Positions 48,945-57,498 of a DNA stretch of 64,000 bases are shown here, piece by piece. The notes under the pieces are model-generated. The model did no database searches. It saw only the letters and a list, made by a program, of their open reading frames with translations, and was not told the origin of the DNA. Source of the DNA: Rathayibacter agropyri (lineage in GTDB: Bacteria > Actinomycetota > Actinomycetes > Actinomycetales > Microbacteriaceae); assembly GCF_013249015.1 (NCBI RefSeq), contig NZ_JABRPL010000001.1:356218-420217 (forward strand), written 5' to 3'. Made by a program: the position numbers and the translations under genes. Numbering within the stretch: the first letter of the stretch is position 1; every line of letters begins with the position of its first letter.

Positions 48945-50393
48945 ATGAGCGAATCCGTCAGCCTCCCGGCACTCGGAGAGAGTGTCACGGAAGGAACGGT
49001 CACCCGCTGGCTGAAGAACGTCGGGGACCGCGTCGAGGTGGACGAGCCCCTGCTCGAAGTCTCGACCGACAAAGTTGACACAGAGATTCCGTCGCCCGTC
49101 GCCGGCGTGATCGAGGAGATCCTCGTCCAGGAGGACGAGACCGTCGAGGTTGGCGCTGAGCTTGTGCGCATCGGCGATGGTTCCGGTACGCCCTCCACGT
49201 CCGAGCCCGCAGCGCCCGCTGAGCAGGAGCCGGAGGTTCAGGCCGCCGAGACCGAGCCCACCGAGGAGGCGACCCCATCGGTCGACGCCGACAGCGATGC
49301 CGAGGTGCCCGCGCCGGCCGAGCCCGAGCCCGCTCCGGCGGCCGAGACGCCCTCTGCGCCGGAGGCGGCCGCGCCCGCCCCCTCGGTTCCCGCGCCCGCT
49401 GCGGCCGCTCCAGCTCCGGTCGCCGCGGCTGCCGCGCCCGCCACGGCTCCTGAGCCCACCGACTCCAACCCCGGCTACGTGACTCCGCTCGTCCGCAAGC
49501 TCGCGAGTGAGCATGGCATCGACCTCGCGGCCCTGACCGGCACCGGCGTCGGCGGTCGCATTCGCAAGCAGGATGTCCTCGACGCCGTCGAGGCCGCGAA
49601 GTCGGCTCCCGCCGCTCCGGTGTCGGCTCCGAGCACCGCTGCCGCCAAGGCTGCGCGCACTCCGCTCGAGACCTCTCCCCTGCGCGGCACTACGCAGCCG
49701 ATGTCTCGACTGCGCAAGGTCCTTGCACAGCGAGCCGTCGAGTCGATGCAGACGAGCGCTCAGCTCACGTCGGTCATCGAGGTCGACGTGACCGCGATTG
49801 CGCGCTTCCGCGATTCGGTGAAGAAGAGCTTCCAGGAGAAGACCGGCGCGAAGCTCTCCTTCCTCCCGTTCTTCGCCCTCGCCGCAGCCGAGGCCCTCAA
49901 GGCCTACCCGGTCATTAACTCGACCCTCGACGGCGAGTCGATCGTCTACCCGGACCACGAGAACATCAGCATTGCGGTTGACACCGAGCGCGGCCTGCTG
50001 ACCCCCGTGCTCAAAAACGCTTCCGAGCTGAACCTCGCGCAGATCGCCAGCACCATCGGCGACCTCGCAGAGCGCACACGCAACAACAAGCTCAAGCCCG
50101 ACGAGCTCGCGGGTGGCACCTTCACGCTGACCAACACGGGATCGCGCGGTGCGCTGTTCGACACGCCCGTCGTGTTCCTGCCGCAGACCGCCATCCTCGG
50201 CACCGGCATTGTCACGAAGAAGCCAGCGGTCGTGCAGGTCGATGGTGCAGACGCCATTGCCATCCGCTCGACCGTGTTCCTCGCACTTTCGTACGACCAC
50301 CGCACGGTCGACGGTGCCGACGCCGCGCGCTTCCTGGTCGCCATCAAGGAGCGCCTCGAGGAGGGCTCGTTCGAGGACGACCTGGGCATCTGA
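48945..50393 (+). CDS. sucB: Dihydrolipoamide acyltransferase (E2), SucB-like
   Basis: 482 residues. One N-terminal lipoyl domain carries the lipoylated Lys in [12 protein letters not shown] (residues about 41-52). An Ala/Pro/Glu-rich linker of about 90 residues leads to the E3/E1-binding domain ([24 protein letters not shown]) and a catalytic domain ending [14 protein letters not shown] with the active His. It is the core of the 2-oxoglutarate or pyruvate dehydrogenase complex; which one cannot be decided from sequence alone. AAGGAGACAGG precedes the ATG. Confidence 0.94.
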   Translation: MSESVSLPALGESVTEGTVTRWLKNVGDRVEVDEPLLEVSTDKVDTEIPSPVAGVIEEILVQEDETVEVGAELVRIGDGSGTPSTSEPAAPAEQEPEVQAAETEPTEEATPSVDADSDAEVPAPAEPEPAPAAETPSAPEAAAPAPSVPAPAAAAPAPVAAAAAPATAPEPTDSNPGYVTPLVRKLASEHGIDLAALTGTGVGGRIRKQDVLDAVEAAKSAPAAPVSAPSTAAAKAARTPLETSPLRGTTQPMSRLRKVLAQRAVESMQTSAQLTSVIEVDVTAIARFRDSVKKSFQEKTGAKLSFLPFFALAAAEALKAYPVINSTLDGESIVYPDHENISIAVDTERGLLTPVLKNASELNLAQIASTIGDLAERTRNNKLKPDELAGGTFTLTNTGSRGALFDTPVVFLPQTAILGTGIVTKKPAVVQVDGADAIAIRSTVFLALSYDHRTVDGADAARFLVAIKERLEEGSFEDDLGI

Positions 50394-50416
50394 GGCTCCC
50401 GCGCTGAGTCGGCTCG

Positions 50417-51655
50417 TCACGGTGCCGCTCCGGCATAGACGTCGCGGATGAGCCAGCCGGCCTCCGTCCTCATGATGAGGACGGAGGCCGCTGTCATACC
50501 CGGGGCCGTCTCGAGGTCGACCACCGCGGAGGAGCCGTTCACGTCAGCGAGGATCACCCCGACACCGGCCTGCGCGGGGAGTCGCTCGGCGAGTGCACCG
50601 GCGGACGTGCGCAACGGCGACTCCGCTGTGGTCAACGCTCGACGGCAGTCGGCGTCGGAGCAGGCCAGTGCCGCCTCGACGAGCAGGTGCGCCGCCGCCT
50701 CCGCTTCGGCCGCCACGGGAACCGTGCCCGTGGGCTCCGGTGACGACGGCAGACCTCCGGAGGACGCCGGCATGGCTGGGGGCTCGGGCGCCGGACTGCG
50801 AGAAGGGGACGCAGCGATCGGGGCGCGGGGATGATCCGGCCGACCGGACGGCGACGTCCCGAGGACTCCCGCAACTACCGCGCCGAGCACGATGACGGCG
50901 GCCGCGAGGAGAGGGCCGCGACGGCGCACCACGACATCCTGGAGCCGGGACCGCCAGCCGTCGAGGGGATGCCGCCGCCGGTGGCGTGCGGCTGAGGCAA
51001 GAGTGCGCTCCTGTCGTCGGACCAGCGTGGTGATCATCCCCGCTCTGAGGCGGACATCGCCGATGCCCTCGGGATCTGCAAGACCGTAGAGCCGCCCCTC
51101 GAGCGCGAGGAGGTCGCCCTGCTCGGTGAGGAGCGTGACGGGCAACTCGGCGCAGTGTTCTCCTACCTGGGTGATCAGCCGCCGCAACGCAGCGCACGTC
51201 TCCCGAGCCGACGGAACGGAGGGGGTCGTCAGGAGTAGCAGGGGCCGCCCATCCGAAGTCAGCCCGATGTCGGCGGCCGTCGGGGCTAGATGTACGCCGA
51301 GGGCTTCTGCGGAGCGGACCGCTCCGATCACCGGGCCGAGGAGAGTAATCGCGGCCCCCAGCCGCAACGGTCGCTCCAAAGTGAGCAGCTGCTCGCCGGT
51401 GGTGACCGTGGACGGCGTGGCGACGACCGCGCGTCGACCACGGGAAGGGACGATCCTCACGAGGGCTTCCCGATGCCGATGGGCCGGGAGGCGGGCAACC
51501 GGGGATTCCCTGACCACCTCGGCCTCGCGCCGCCTGAGCCGCCGCGCGGTGAACTCGGCGCCGTCGTCGTCCACGAGGAGAAGACCATGCGGCGTCCGCT
51601 CGACGACTCGGCAGCCGCCGATCCTGCCGCGTCGCCCGGCGCTCCTCGATCTCAT
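50417..51655 (-). CDS. Single-pass membrane protein with degenerate kinase-like cytoplasmic domain
   Basis: 412 residues of unknown role. Residues about 1-220 are cytosolic and have a faint protein-kinase rhythm: GVHLAPTAADIGLTSDGRPLLLL sits where a catalytic loop (HxDxxxxN) and beta-strand pair would be, with none of the catalytic residues. A basic stretch (ARHRRRHPLDGWRSRLQDVVVRRR) precedes one transmembrane helix (PLLAAAVIVLGAVVAGVLG, about 242-260), then a Pro/Ser-rich linker and a small outer domain with two Cys (ALACSDADC). It converges on sucB. The kinase relation is an inference and weak. Confidence 0.65.
   Translation of the reverse strand: MRSRSAGRRGRIGGCRVVERTPHGLLLVDDDGAEFTARRLRRREAEVVRESPVARLPAHRHREALVRIVPSRGRRAVVATPSTVTTGEQLLTLERPLRLGAAITLLGPVIGAVRSAEALGVHLAPTAADIGLTSDGRPLLLLTTPSVPSARETCAALRRLITQVGEHCAELPVTLLTEQGDLLALEGRLYGLADPEGIGDVRLRAGMITTLVRRQERTLASAARHRRRHPLDGWRSRLQDVVVRRRGPLLAAAVIVLGAVVAGVLGTSPSGRPDHPRAPIAASPSRSPAPEPPAMPASSGGLPSSPEPTGTVPVAAEAEAAAHLLVEAALACSDADCRRALTTAESPLRTSAGALAERLPAQAGVGVILADVNGSSAVVDLETAPGMTAASVLIMRTEAGWLIRDVYAGAAP
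50458..50490. repeat. 33-base perfect palindrome in the 3' end of the membrane protein gene
   Basis: CGGCCTCCGTCCTCAT and ATGAGGACGGAGGCCG flank a single G. It starts 65 bases after the sucB stop on the plus strand and may act as the sucB terminator, while encoding SVLIMRTEAG in the opposing gene. Confidence 0.8.
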
Positions 51656-51797
51656 AATCCGAGCGTGGCCCGCTCCCCGAGGCAGCAGACGGTCCCGGCG
51701 TCATTCTGTGGACGAATCGCACGAGCGTTCGCCTGTGGAGGAGCCCGATCACGCTCACGGGTCCGCCGCCTCGTGTGTGCTCGGTATCCTTGAACGC

Positions 51798-52508
51798 ATG
51801 GCACGCAGCACGGAACCGTCAACGAAGGCGGCCAAGGAACCCGGACGTCTCAAGCAGATGTGGCAGGTGTTCCAGATGACCCGCCGCTACGACAGCAGCG
51901 CCGTCTGGGTCATTCTCCTCGCGCTCCTCCTCCCGATCCTTCTCGGCGTCCTGCTCGGCATAGTGCTCGGGAACGGCAACGGTTTCGTCATCGCTCTCTG
52001 GATTCTGGTGGGCGTCATGGCGGGTCTCGTGGCCGGCCTCGCGGTTCTCTCCCGTCGTGCCGAACGTGCGGCCTACGGTCAGATTGCCGGGCAGCCCGGC
52101 GCGGTGGGCGCGGTCCTGCGCAGCGGCTTGCGCGGCACCTGGACCGGCGGCGAGATGCCCGTTGCGGTCAACGGCAAGACTCAAGACGCGGTGTACCGAG
52201 CGGTCGGTCGCGGCGGTGTCGTGCTGATCGCCGAGGGCCCCGCCGGTCGCACCAAACGGATGCTCGAGGACGAGCGACGCAAGGTGACCCGCATCCTGCC
52301 GAACGTGCCCGTCACCTTCGTCATCGTCGGCCCGGATGCTGACGCTGTGCCGCTGCACCGGGTCCCGAGCCGCCTTGCGAAGACAAAGAAAGTCCTCACC
52401 AAGGCGGAGGTCATCGCGGTCAAGAATCGTCTGGCCTCTCTCAACACCTCGCTGCCCATCCCCAAGGGCGTCGATCCCTTCAAGGTTCGGCCGCAGCGCT
52501 CGCGCTGA
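51798..52508 (+). CDS. DUF4191 membrane protein
   Basis: 236 residues with two transmembrane helices (about residues 36-56 and 64-88) and a cytosolic C-terminal half, the DUF4191 family. Its place before an RDD gene and glnA is the same as in mycobacteria (Rv2219-Rv2220). TATCCT lies seven bases before the ATG without a ribosome site, so it is likely leaderless. The function is unknown. Confidence 0.88.
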   Translation: MARSTEPSTKAAKEPGRLKQMWQVFQMTRRYDSSAVWVILLALLLPILLGVLLGIVLGNGNGFVIALWILVGVMAGLVAGLAVLSRRAERAAYGQIAGQPGAVGAVLRSGLRGTWTGGEMPVAVNGKTQDAVYRAVGRGGVVLIAEGPAGRTKRMLEDERRKVTRILPNVPVTFVIVGPDADAVPLHRVPSRLAKTKKVLTKAEVIAVKNRLASLNTSLPIPKGVDPFKVRPQRSR

Positions 52509-52568
52509 CCGTTGTATGAACGGGCCGATCGGGGTCATCCCCCGTCGGCCCGTTGTCACGAAGGGCGG

Positions 52569-52991
52569 TCAGTACCGCACCAGCACTGTGCCGGCCACTT
52601 TGTCGTGAAACCCCCGCTGGTCCGAATCCCAGACGAGAGCGGGCACCAGCACCGCCAGCAGCACCGAGCGCACCAGCGGACGCCACACACCCACCCAGCC
52701 ACCGCCGAGACGGATGACGCGCATCCCGAGCAGACGATGGCCGACGCTGCCGCCGATGGTCGGGATAAAGACCGCCTGCAGCAGAACGAACAGCAGGAGA
52801 CTCGCCCAGCGGTCGTAGTCGAAAAACGCGAGCGAGAGCACGGCCGAGACAGCGAAATCAACGGCCAGCGCGGCGATGCGGCGCCCGGACCGGCCGATCG
52901 AAAGACGGCCCTCCCGCGGCAGACCCAGGCGCTCCCCCGGGTACTCGCTCGGGGCTGCGTTAGCGAAGGTCCTTCGGTCGGCTCCTGGCAT
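52569..52991 (-). CDS. RDD family membrane protein
   Basis: 140 residues. A cytosolic N-terminus leads to SGRRIAALAVDFAVSAVLS (RDD motif variant, R-x-x-A-x-x-x-D) and three predicted helices; GGSVGHRLLGMRVIRLGG is the conserved loop. RDD proteins may transport small solutes or ions, but no role is established. It is divergent from glnA and lies between DUF4191 and glnA as in other actinobacteria. TAGAAT and TTGGAGG precede the ATG. Confidence 0.88.
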   Translation of the reverse strand: MPGADRRTFANAAPSEYPGERLGLPREGRLSIGRSGRRIAALAVDFAVSAVLSLAFFDYDRWASLLLFVLLQAVFIPTIGGSVGHRLLGMRVIRLGGGWVGVWRPLVRSVLLAVLVPALVWDSDQRGFHDKVAGTVLVRY

Positions 52992-53056
52992 CCTCCAATT
53001 CTATCGACGGAGGTGCGGCACGATCGACACGGCCAGGCGCGCACCCGTGCGGGCAC

Positions 53057-53094
53057 GTAACATAACGGAAACAGAAGGGACACGGTGGGGAAAC
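53057..53094 (+). promoter_or_regulatory. Predicted GlnR box upstream of glnA1
   Basis: GTAAC-6-GAAAC-6-GACAC-6-GAAAC with exact six-base spacers, an almost ideal match to the GlnR consensus gTnAc-n6-GaAAc-n6-GtnAC-n6-GAAAc. It lies 66-103 bases before the glnA1 ATG. A fifth GAAAC follows at 53110-53114. Confidence 0.85.
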
Positions 53095-53159
53095 CCCCTG
53101 TCACTACCCTGAAACGGCTGCGCTCTGCAGCCACCCGTTACGCCATTGGAGACCTTTGC

Positions 53160-54584
53160 ATGTTTAAAGATTCTTCCGAGGTGCTCACGTTCATCAAGGA
53201 CACGGACGTCAAGTTCCTCGACATCCGGTTCACCGATCTTCCCGGTGTCCAGCAGCACTTCAACATCCCCGCCTCGACTGTCGACGAGGAATTCTTCTCC
53301 GTCGGCCAGCTCTTCGACGGGTCGTCGATCCGCGGATTCGCGAACATCCACGAATCGGACATGCAGCTGATCCCTGACGTGACCACCGCCTACGTGGACC
53401 CGTTCCGCGTCGAGCGCACGCTGATCCTCGTCTTCGACATCTACAACCCGCGCAATGGTGAGATCTACTCCAAGGATCCGCGCCAGGTCGCCAAGAAGGC
53501 CGAAAAGTACCTCGCGTCGACCGGCATCGCCGACACCGCGTTCTTTGCCCCCGAGGCCGAGTTCTACATTTTCGACGACGTCCGCTACGAGGTCACGCAA
53601 AACTCCGCCTTCCACTCCGTCGACTCGGTCGAGGGCGCCTGGAACTCGGGACGCGTCGAGGAGGGCGGCAATCTCGGCAACAAGACTCCGTACAAGGGCG
53701 GCTACTTCCCGGTCAGCCCGGTCGATAAGCAGGCCGATCTCCGCGACGACATCTGCCTCAAGCTGATCGACGCCGGCCTCATCCTCGAGCGCTCCCACCA
53801 CGAGGTGGGCACGGGCGGCCAGGCCGAGATCAACTACCGCTTCGACACGATGGTGCACGCGGCCGACGACATCCTGAAGTTCAAGTACATCGTCAAGAAC
53901 ACGGCCGAGCAGTGGGGCAAAACCGCCACGTTCATGCCCAAGCCCCTCTTCGGCGATAACGGCTCAGGCATGCACACCCACCAGTCGCTGTGGAACGACG
54001 GTACGCCCCTGTTCTATGACGAAAACGGCTACGGCGGACTCTCGGACGTCGCGCGCTGGTACATCGGCGGCCTGCTCAAGCACGCCCCCGCGGTCCTTGC
54101 GTTCACCAACCCGACGGTCAACTCGTACCACCGCCTCATCCCCGGATTCGAAGCGCCGGTCAACCTGGTCTACTCGGCTGGTAACCGCTCCGCGTCGATC
54201 CGCATCCCGATCACGGGCACGAACCCGAAGGCCAAGCGCATCGAGTTCCGCGCGCCGGATGCCTCAGGGAACCCGTACCTCGCATTCGCCGCGCAGCTGA
54301 TGGCGGGCTTAGACGGCATCAAGAACCGCATTGAGCCGCACGAGCCCGTCGATAAGGACCTTTACGAGCTGCCCCCTGAGGAGGCCAAGCTCATCCCGCA
54401 GGTCCCCGCGACCCTCGGTGAGGCACTCGACGCTCTCGAGGCTGACCACGACTTCCTGCTTCAGGGGGGCGTGTTCACTCAGGAGCTCATCGACACCTGG
54501 ATCGAGTACAAGCGCGAGAAGGAGATCAAGCCTCTCGCGCAGCGCCCGCACCCGTTTGAGTTCGAGCTGTACTACGGGGTCTAA
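53160..54584 (+). CDS. glnA: Glutamine synthetase type I (GlnA1)
   Basis: 474 residues, the normal length of GSI-beta. [18 protein letters not shown], the [13 protein letters not shown] glycine/ammonium loop and NRSASIRIP are present. [10 protein letters not shown] carries Y402, the adenylylation target of GlnE, encoded 3 kb downstream. It makes glutamine from glutamate, ammonia and ATP. TGGAGA precedes the ATG. Expression is probably under GlnR, and activity under GlnE. Confidence 0.97.
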   Translation: MFKDSSEVLTFIKDTDVKFLDIRFTDLPGVQQHFNIPASTVDEEFFSVGQLFDGSSIRGFANIHESDMQLIPDVTTAYVDPFRVERTLILVFDIYNPRNGEIYSKDPRQVAKKAEKYLASTGIADTAFFAPEAEFYIFDDVRYEVTQNSAFHSVDSVEGAWNSGRVEEGGNLGNKTPYKGGYFPVSPVDKQADLRDDICLKLIDAGLILERSHHEVGTGGQAEINYRFDTMVHAADDILKFKYIVKNTAEQWGKTATFMPKPLFGDNGSGMHTHQSLWNDGTPLFYDENGYGGLSDVARWYIGGLLKHAPAVLAFTNPTVNSYHRLIPGFEAPVNLVYSAGNRSASIRIPITGTNPKAKRIEFRAPDASGNPYLAFAAQLMAGLDGIKNRIEPHEPVDKDLYELPPEEAKLIPQVPATLGEALDALEADHDFLLQGGVFTQELIDTWIEYKREKEIKPLAQRPHPFEFELYYGV

Positions 54585-54608
54585 CGAGATCCGGCGGAAG
54601 TAGCGGAG

Positions 54609-55076
54609 TTAGTCCGCACGGAGTCCGCACGAGCGGCCGGCACCTGTGCACCGGCCGCTCGTGCGGATTCGTCTTTGTCGGGTGACTTGTGCCCGTCGGT
54701 GCCGAGCGTCATCTTCGCCGACCCGTGTCAAAGGCGGGCCTAGACGACCATCACGTCGAGACCGGGCACAATCAGCAGCGACGCGAAGTAGTGGCGGCGG
54801 CTCATCGAAAGCCCTCGCGCAGACCATCGATGGTGGCGTGGAAGGCGGAACGGTCGCGTACGACGCGAGGGGGACACCGTAGGCGCCGACGACGAGCGTG
54901 CCGCTTTCCCAATTCACCAGCGCCCGGCTCAGTACGAGTTCAAGGTCGGACCCGTGGCTGCTCGCGTGGAAGGGCGGGAAGTCATGGTCAGCCCACACCC
55001 CGACCGCTAGCTCTACCGCCACGAGGTGCCTCGCCAGCACGGAGACCTGGAGCGCGGCCTCGGCGGACGGAGGCAT
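54609..55076 (-). pseudogene. Possible eroded hypothetical gene
   Basis: An open frame of 155 residues whose first two-thirds (ALQVSVLARHLVAVELAVGV, then FPPFHASSHGSDLELVLSRA) have strong GC bias at third codon positions and a plausible protein texture. The last 40 or so codons are Arg-rich and run through the glnA terminator hairpin, so the true end seems lost. No family was recognised. Confidence 0.3.
54624..54667 (+). terminator. Terminator hairpin of glnA1
   Basis: TCCGCACGAGCGGCCGG and CCGGCCGCTCGTGCGGA form a perfect 17-bp stem with a 10-base loop, 39 bases after the glnA1 stop, followed by TTCGTCTTTG. Confidence 0.85.
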
Positions 55077-55154
55077 TGACCCGCCGCTGCGCCAGGGGGA
55101 TGATGATCGAGCGGCAGGGCTCGCCTGCCTCGAGGCTGTGAGGGGCAGAACCTG

Positions 55155-55391
55155 ATAACGAAGAAGACGCTGTGCTACGGGGGCACGACGATTGAGCTTC
55201 CGGACGATACCGACATGAAGTCGATTCGACAGAATAGTGCGAGCATTCTCGCGGGCGACATCGCTAACCCACTGCTCCACATCGATGCGCCTGGAGACGA
55301 CCAGTGGATTCTGATCGCTCCCGGGATCCCTACACGTCTCGTCGAGCGCGAGGTTCACAAAAGCTCGGGTCGAAAGGCATTCGTCCTCTAA
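55155..55391 (+). pseudogene. Small gene remnant without a standard start codon
   Basis: A 78-codon frame reads ITKKTLCYGGTTIELPDDTD, then MKSIRQNSASILAGDIAN and ending RLVEREVHKSSGRKAFVL before TAA. The first codon is ATA with GAGGGG about nine bases before it, where an ATG would be expected; upstream the frame reaches a stop at 55104 without ATG, GTG or TTG. It looks like a once-real small protein with a mutated start, or a rare ATA start. The family is unknown. Confidence 0.4.
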
Positions 55392-55614
55392 CTCGGAGCT
55401 CGATCCGCAGGAGTCCCATTCGTGCCCAGCATCGGCAACTATTGAGAACCATCGAATTCCGCCCTATCGCTGGGTTCGCGACATCATCCCGTCATAAACG
55501 ACCAGGCGCGGAAAGCTCGAGCCGCACTTACGGGGTCTGATCCTCGGTGCAGTGCCTTCACCATAGCCGGGCTCCAGCATGCCTGCCAGCGGGTACGAGC
55601 GCTACTCCCCCGCT

Positions 55615-55834
55615 GAAGCGGCGGACCTTCTCCTGCGCAACCGGGCCGCCCCACCGCGCCAGCTAAGCGGTGATACGACGGTAGCCGTAGGTGCCGTCGG
55701 ACCCCCCGTCCGCGGCCTGGATGAGTGGGGTGATCGGGGCGCGTTGCTCGCGATGAATGAGTTCGAGCTTGACGGAACTTCTTCGTGAAGAACATCGACG
55801 CTTTTCCGAGAAAGAGATTCTCCTCTCGCGCAGC
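55615..55834 (-). mobile_element. Decayed IS3-family transposase fragment
   Basis: On the minus strand AAREENLFLGKASMFFTKK (55834-55778) matches the leucine-zipper end of IS3-family OrfA. After a frame change typical of this family, VKLELIHREQRAP (from 55773) and DGTYGYRRITA-stop-LARWGG, then VAQEKVRRF match the HTH_21 start of OrfB. A TAG interrupts the second frame, and the DDE catalytic domain is gone. No terminal inverted repeats were found. Confidence 0.7.
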
Positions 55835-56296
55835 GTCCGCGACGGGCAGTGTCTTATCGATTACTTCGCGCCCCGCGTCAACACGGCACTCCGGGTAACA
55901 TTCCCCACGAGGACCTGAGATTCCGGTTCTTCCTTTCAGACAACGTAGAGACATTACCAATTCCAAGGTAGTCCAGAAAGAATGGGGCGTGTCAGTCGAG
56001 GCGCGCACAGTGTTCCAGGGTCGGCCCCAGCTCGGCTGCACCGCACCGCTCCTCGTGGACACCCTCGAGCCGAGACACGTCCCGCACATCGCGCCGCGGC
56101 GATCGGCACCGTCACGAGGGGCGATATCCTCCTCGACTAGCTGCCCATGTGGCAGCAGCGGCTCATCGTCGCCCACTCCGACAGCGACGGATGCTCTCCG
56201 TTCCGGACATCCGCCAGCTGAGCACTACTTCGCCGCGTCCTGTCGTCATCGTGCAGACCGAGTCGGTTGCGCCATCTCTCTTGAAAGGACTCCTCG
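55835..56296. other. Non-coding or decayed DNA before the SGNH gene
   Basis: Short open stretches with coding-like composition appear in shifting frames (about 55989-56095, VEARTVFQGRPQLGCTAPLL; then about 56096-56180, RAAAIGTVTRGDILLD-stop-LPMWQQRL), as in a frameshifted gene remnant. No family was recognised. The last 16 bases carry GAAAGGA for the next gene. Confidence 0.4.
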
Positions 56297-57427
56297 ATGA
56301 GTAACACCAACGTTGGCGACTGGCCATACACATTGCCCGCCGGATCCCCGTTCGTGAACCCTTACCACTCGATTCATTTGCCGCCGCCTTCCGCTCTGCC
56401 TCCCCTGATGGTCCCCGACCCGACTCGCGTGATCGTCCGAGGCGAATCACACATGGTCGGCCGATCCTCGCCCAGCGGTGACGTCCCCTACGAGCAGACT
56501 TGGCCGTACTTCCTCGACCAGGAGTTGCCCACCTCAACGGTGGTCGTGCGCGCGCTCGGCGGGAGTACTGCGGAGGAAGCGGCGCTCCGTGCGGGCGCGA
56601 TCACGCCCGTGTTCGCACTGCAGGGGACGACGCAGACCTTCCCCGCGACCAACAACCCCTACGCGAATCTCGTCGCGGATGTCCGCTTCCGCACGACCTC
56701 GGGGCCCACACCTGCGGATGCAGGGGCCCTTTTCGTAGCAACCTCGACGGGGACCACCGTGATTCGCGGAACCCTGCAGCGTCAAGGCTTGGGCGACGGC
56801 AGCGTGTACTCCTTCTGGCGTTCCGCCGCAGGCATCGACATCCCGAACGTGACGTCCATGTGGTTCGTGAGCGATGATCGAGACCTCTACGGAACCGCTG
56901 TCCAGATCATCGGCTCCGCTGTCAACGACTCCGTGGCAATACCCGGCGAAACCATCAAGCAAGCGGTCGGTCGATGTGTCACCGCGACCTGCGCAATGGT
57001 CGAGGCTCAACGCTCGACCGTGAAACGGACACTGCTGGTTGGATCCCTGATCCGGGCAAATGACGGCGGTCCCACCCCGTGGCTGATCGACGGCAACCTG
57101 CCAGCACTGAATGATGTCAACAAGAACCGCCGCGAGAAGCACTACGTCGTGTGGAACGTGGAGCACGAACTCGCCCGCATGTACCCCAGCCTGTACTACG
57201 ACCTTCGCCACTGGATCCAGGACAGCCTCATGGGCGTCGCTGGCCTGACCGAGGGCACGGCACCGGTGACCATCAACGGATACACCTACAAGTCCGACCG
57301 AGACAACCGCCTCGAAGACGCTCTCGCCCCGCAGCTCACCCACGACGGCCAGCACATTAAGACGCAGTTCGCCTCCCACATCGGGGCCCGCCTTGCCGCA
57401 GAACTTAAGAGCCGAGGATGGGTGTAG
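56297..57427 (+). CDS. Divergent SGNH hydrolase-like protein, possibly phage-derived
   Basis: 376 residues. VIVRGESHMVGRSS (S51) resembles block I with Glu in place of the Asp of GDS, ALGGSTAEEAA may be the block II Gly region, and THDGQHIKTQFASHIGARLA (D350, H353) is the DxxH block V. An insert of about 130 residues (near 95-225) with beta-rich texture separates blocks I/II from the rest. No signal peptide is present. Similar long SGNH proteins occur in phage tail or polysaccharide loci. It sits on the glnA1-glnE insertion beside an IS3 remnant, so horizontal origin is likely. Confidence 0.65.
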   Translation: MSNTNVGDWPYTLPAGSPFVNPYHSIHLPPPSALPPLMVPDPTRVIVRGESHMVGRSSPSGDVPYEQTWPYFLDQELPTSTVVVRALGGSTAEEAALRAGAITPVFALQGTTQTFPATNNPYANLVADVRFRTTSGPTPADAGALFVATSTGTTVIRGTLQRQGLGDGSVYSFWRSAAGIDIPNVTSMWFVSDDRDLYGTAVQIIGSAVNDSVAIPGETIKQAVGRCVTATCAMVEAQRSTVKRTLLVGSLIRANDGGPTPWLIDGNLPALNDVNKNRREKHYVVWNVEHELARMYPSLYYDLRHWIQDSLMGVAGLTEGTAPVTINGYTYKSDRDNRLEDALAPQLTHDGQHIKTQFASHIGARLAAELKSRGWV

Positions 57428-57498
57428 CCGATCGGGTTGTGCCGCAACTGGCGCAGACGCGCGCCCTCCGTTCGTGGGTGTCCTCAGCGGTAGGTGGG

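Noticed and set aside
45357-50420. A 1687-codon open frame on the minus strand across pepA, lpd and sucB
   Set aside because: It is antisense to three well-supported genes with full family motifs. Long antisense frames are a by-product of G/C at third codon positions, and its translation has no domain.
53085-53159. An earlier start for glnA1 adding 25 residues
   Set aside because: It overlaps the GlnR box, and the family begins at MFKDSSEV with TGGAGA before it.
55484-56176. A 230-codon minus-strand frame as a real gene
   Set aside because: Only about 20 residues match IS3 OrfA; the match continues in another frame, so the frame as a whole is accidental.
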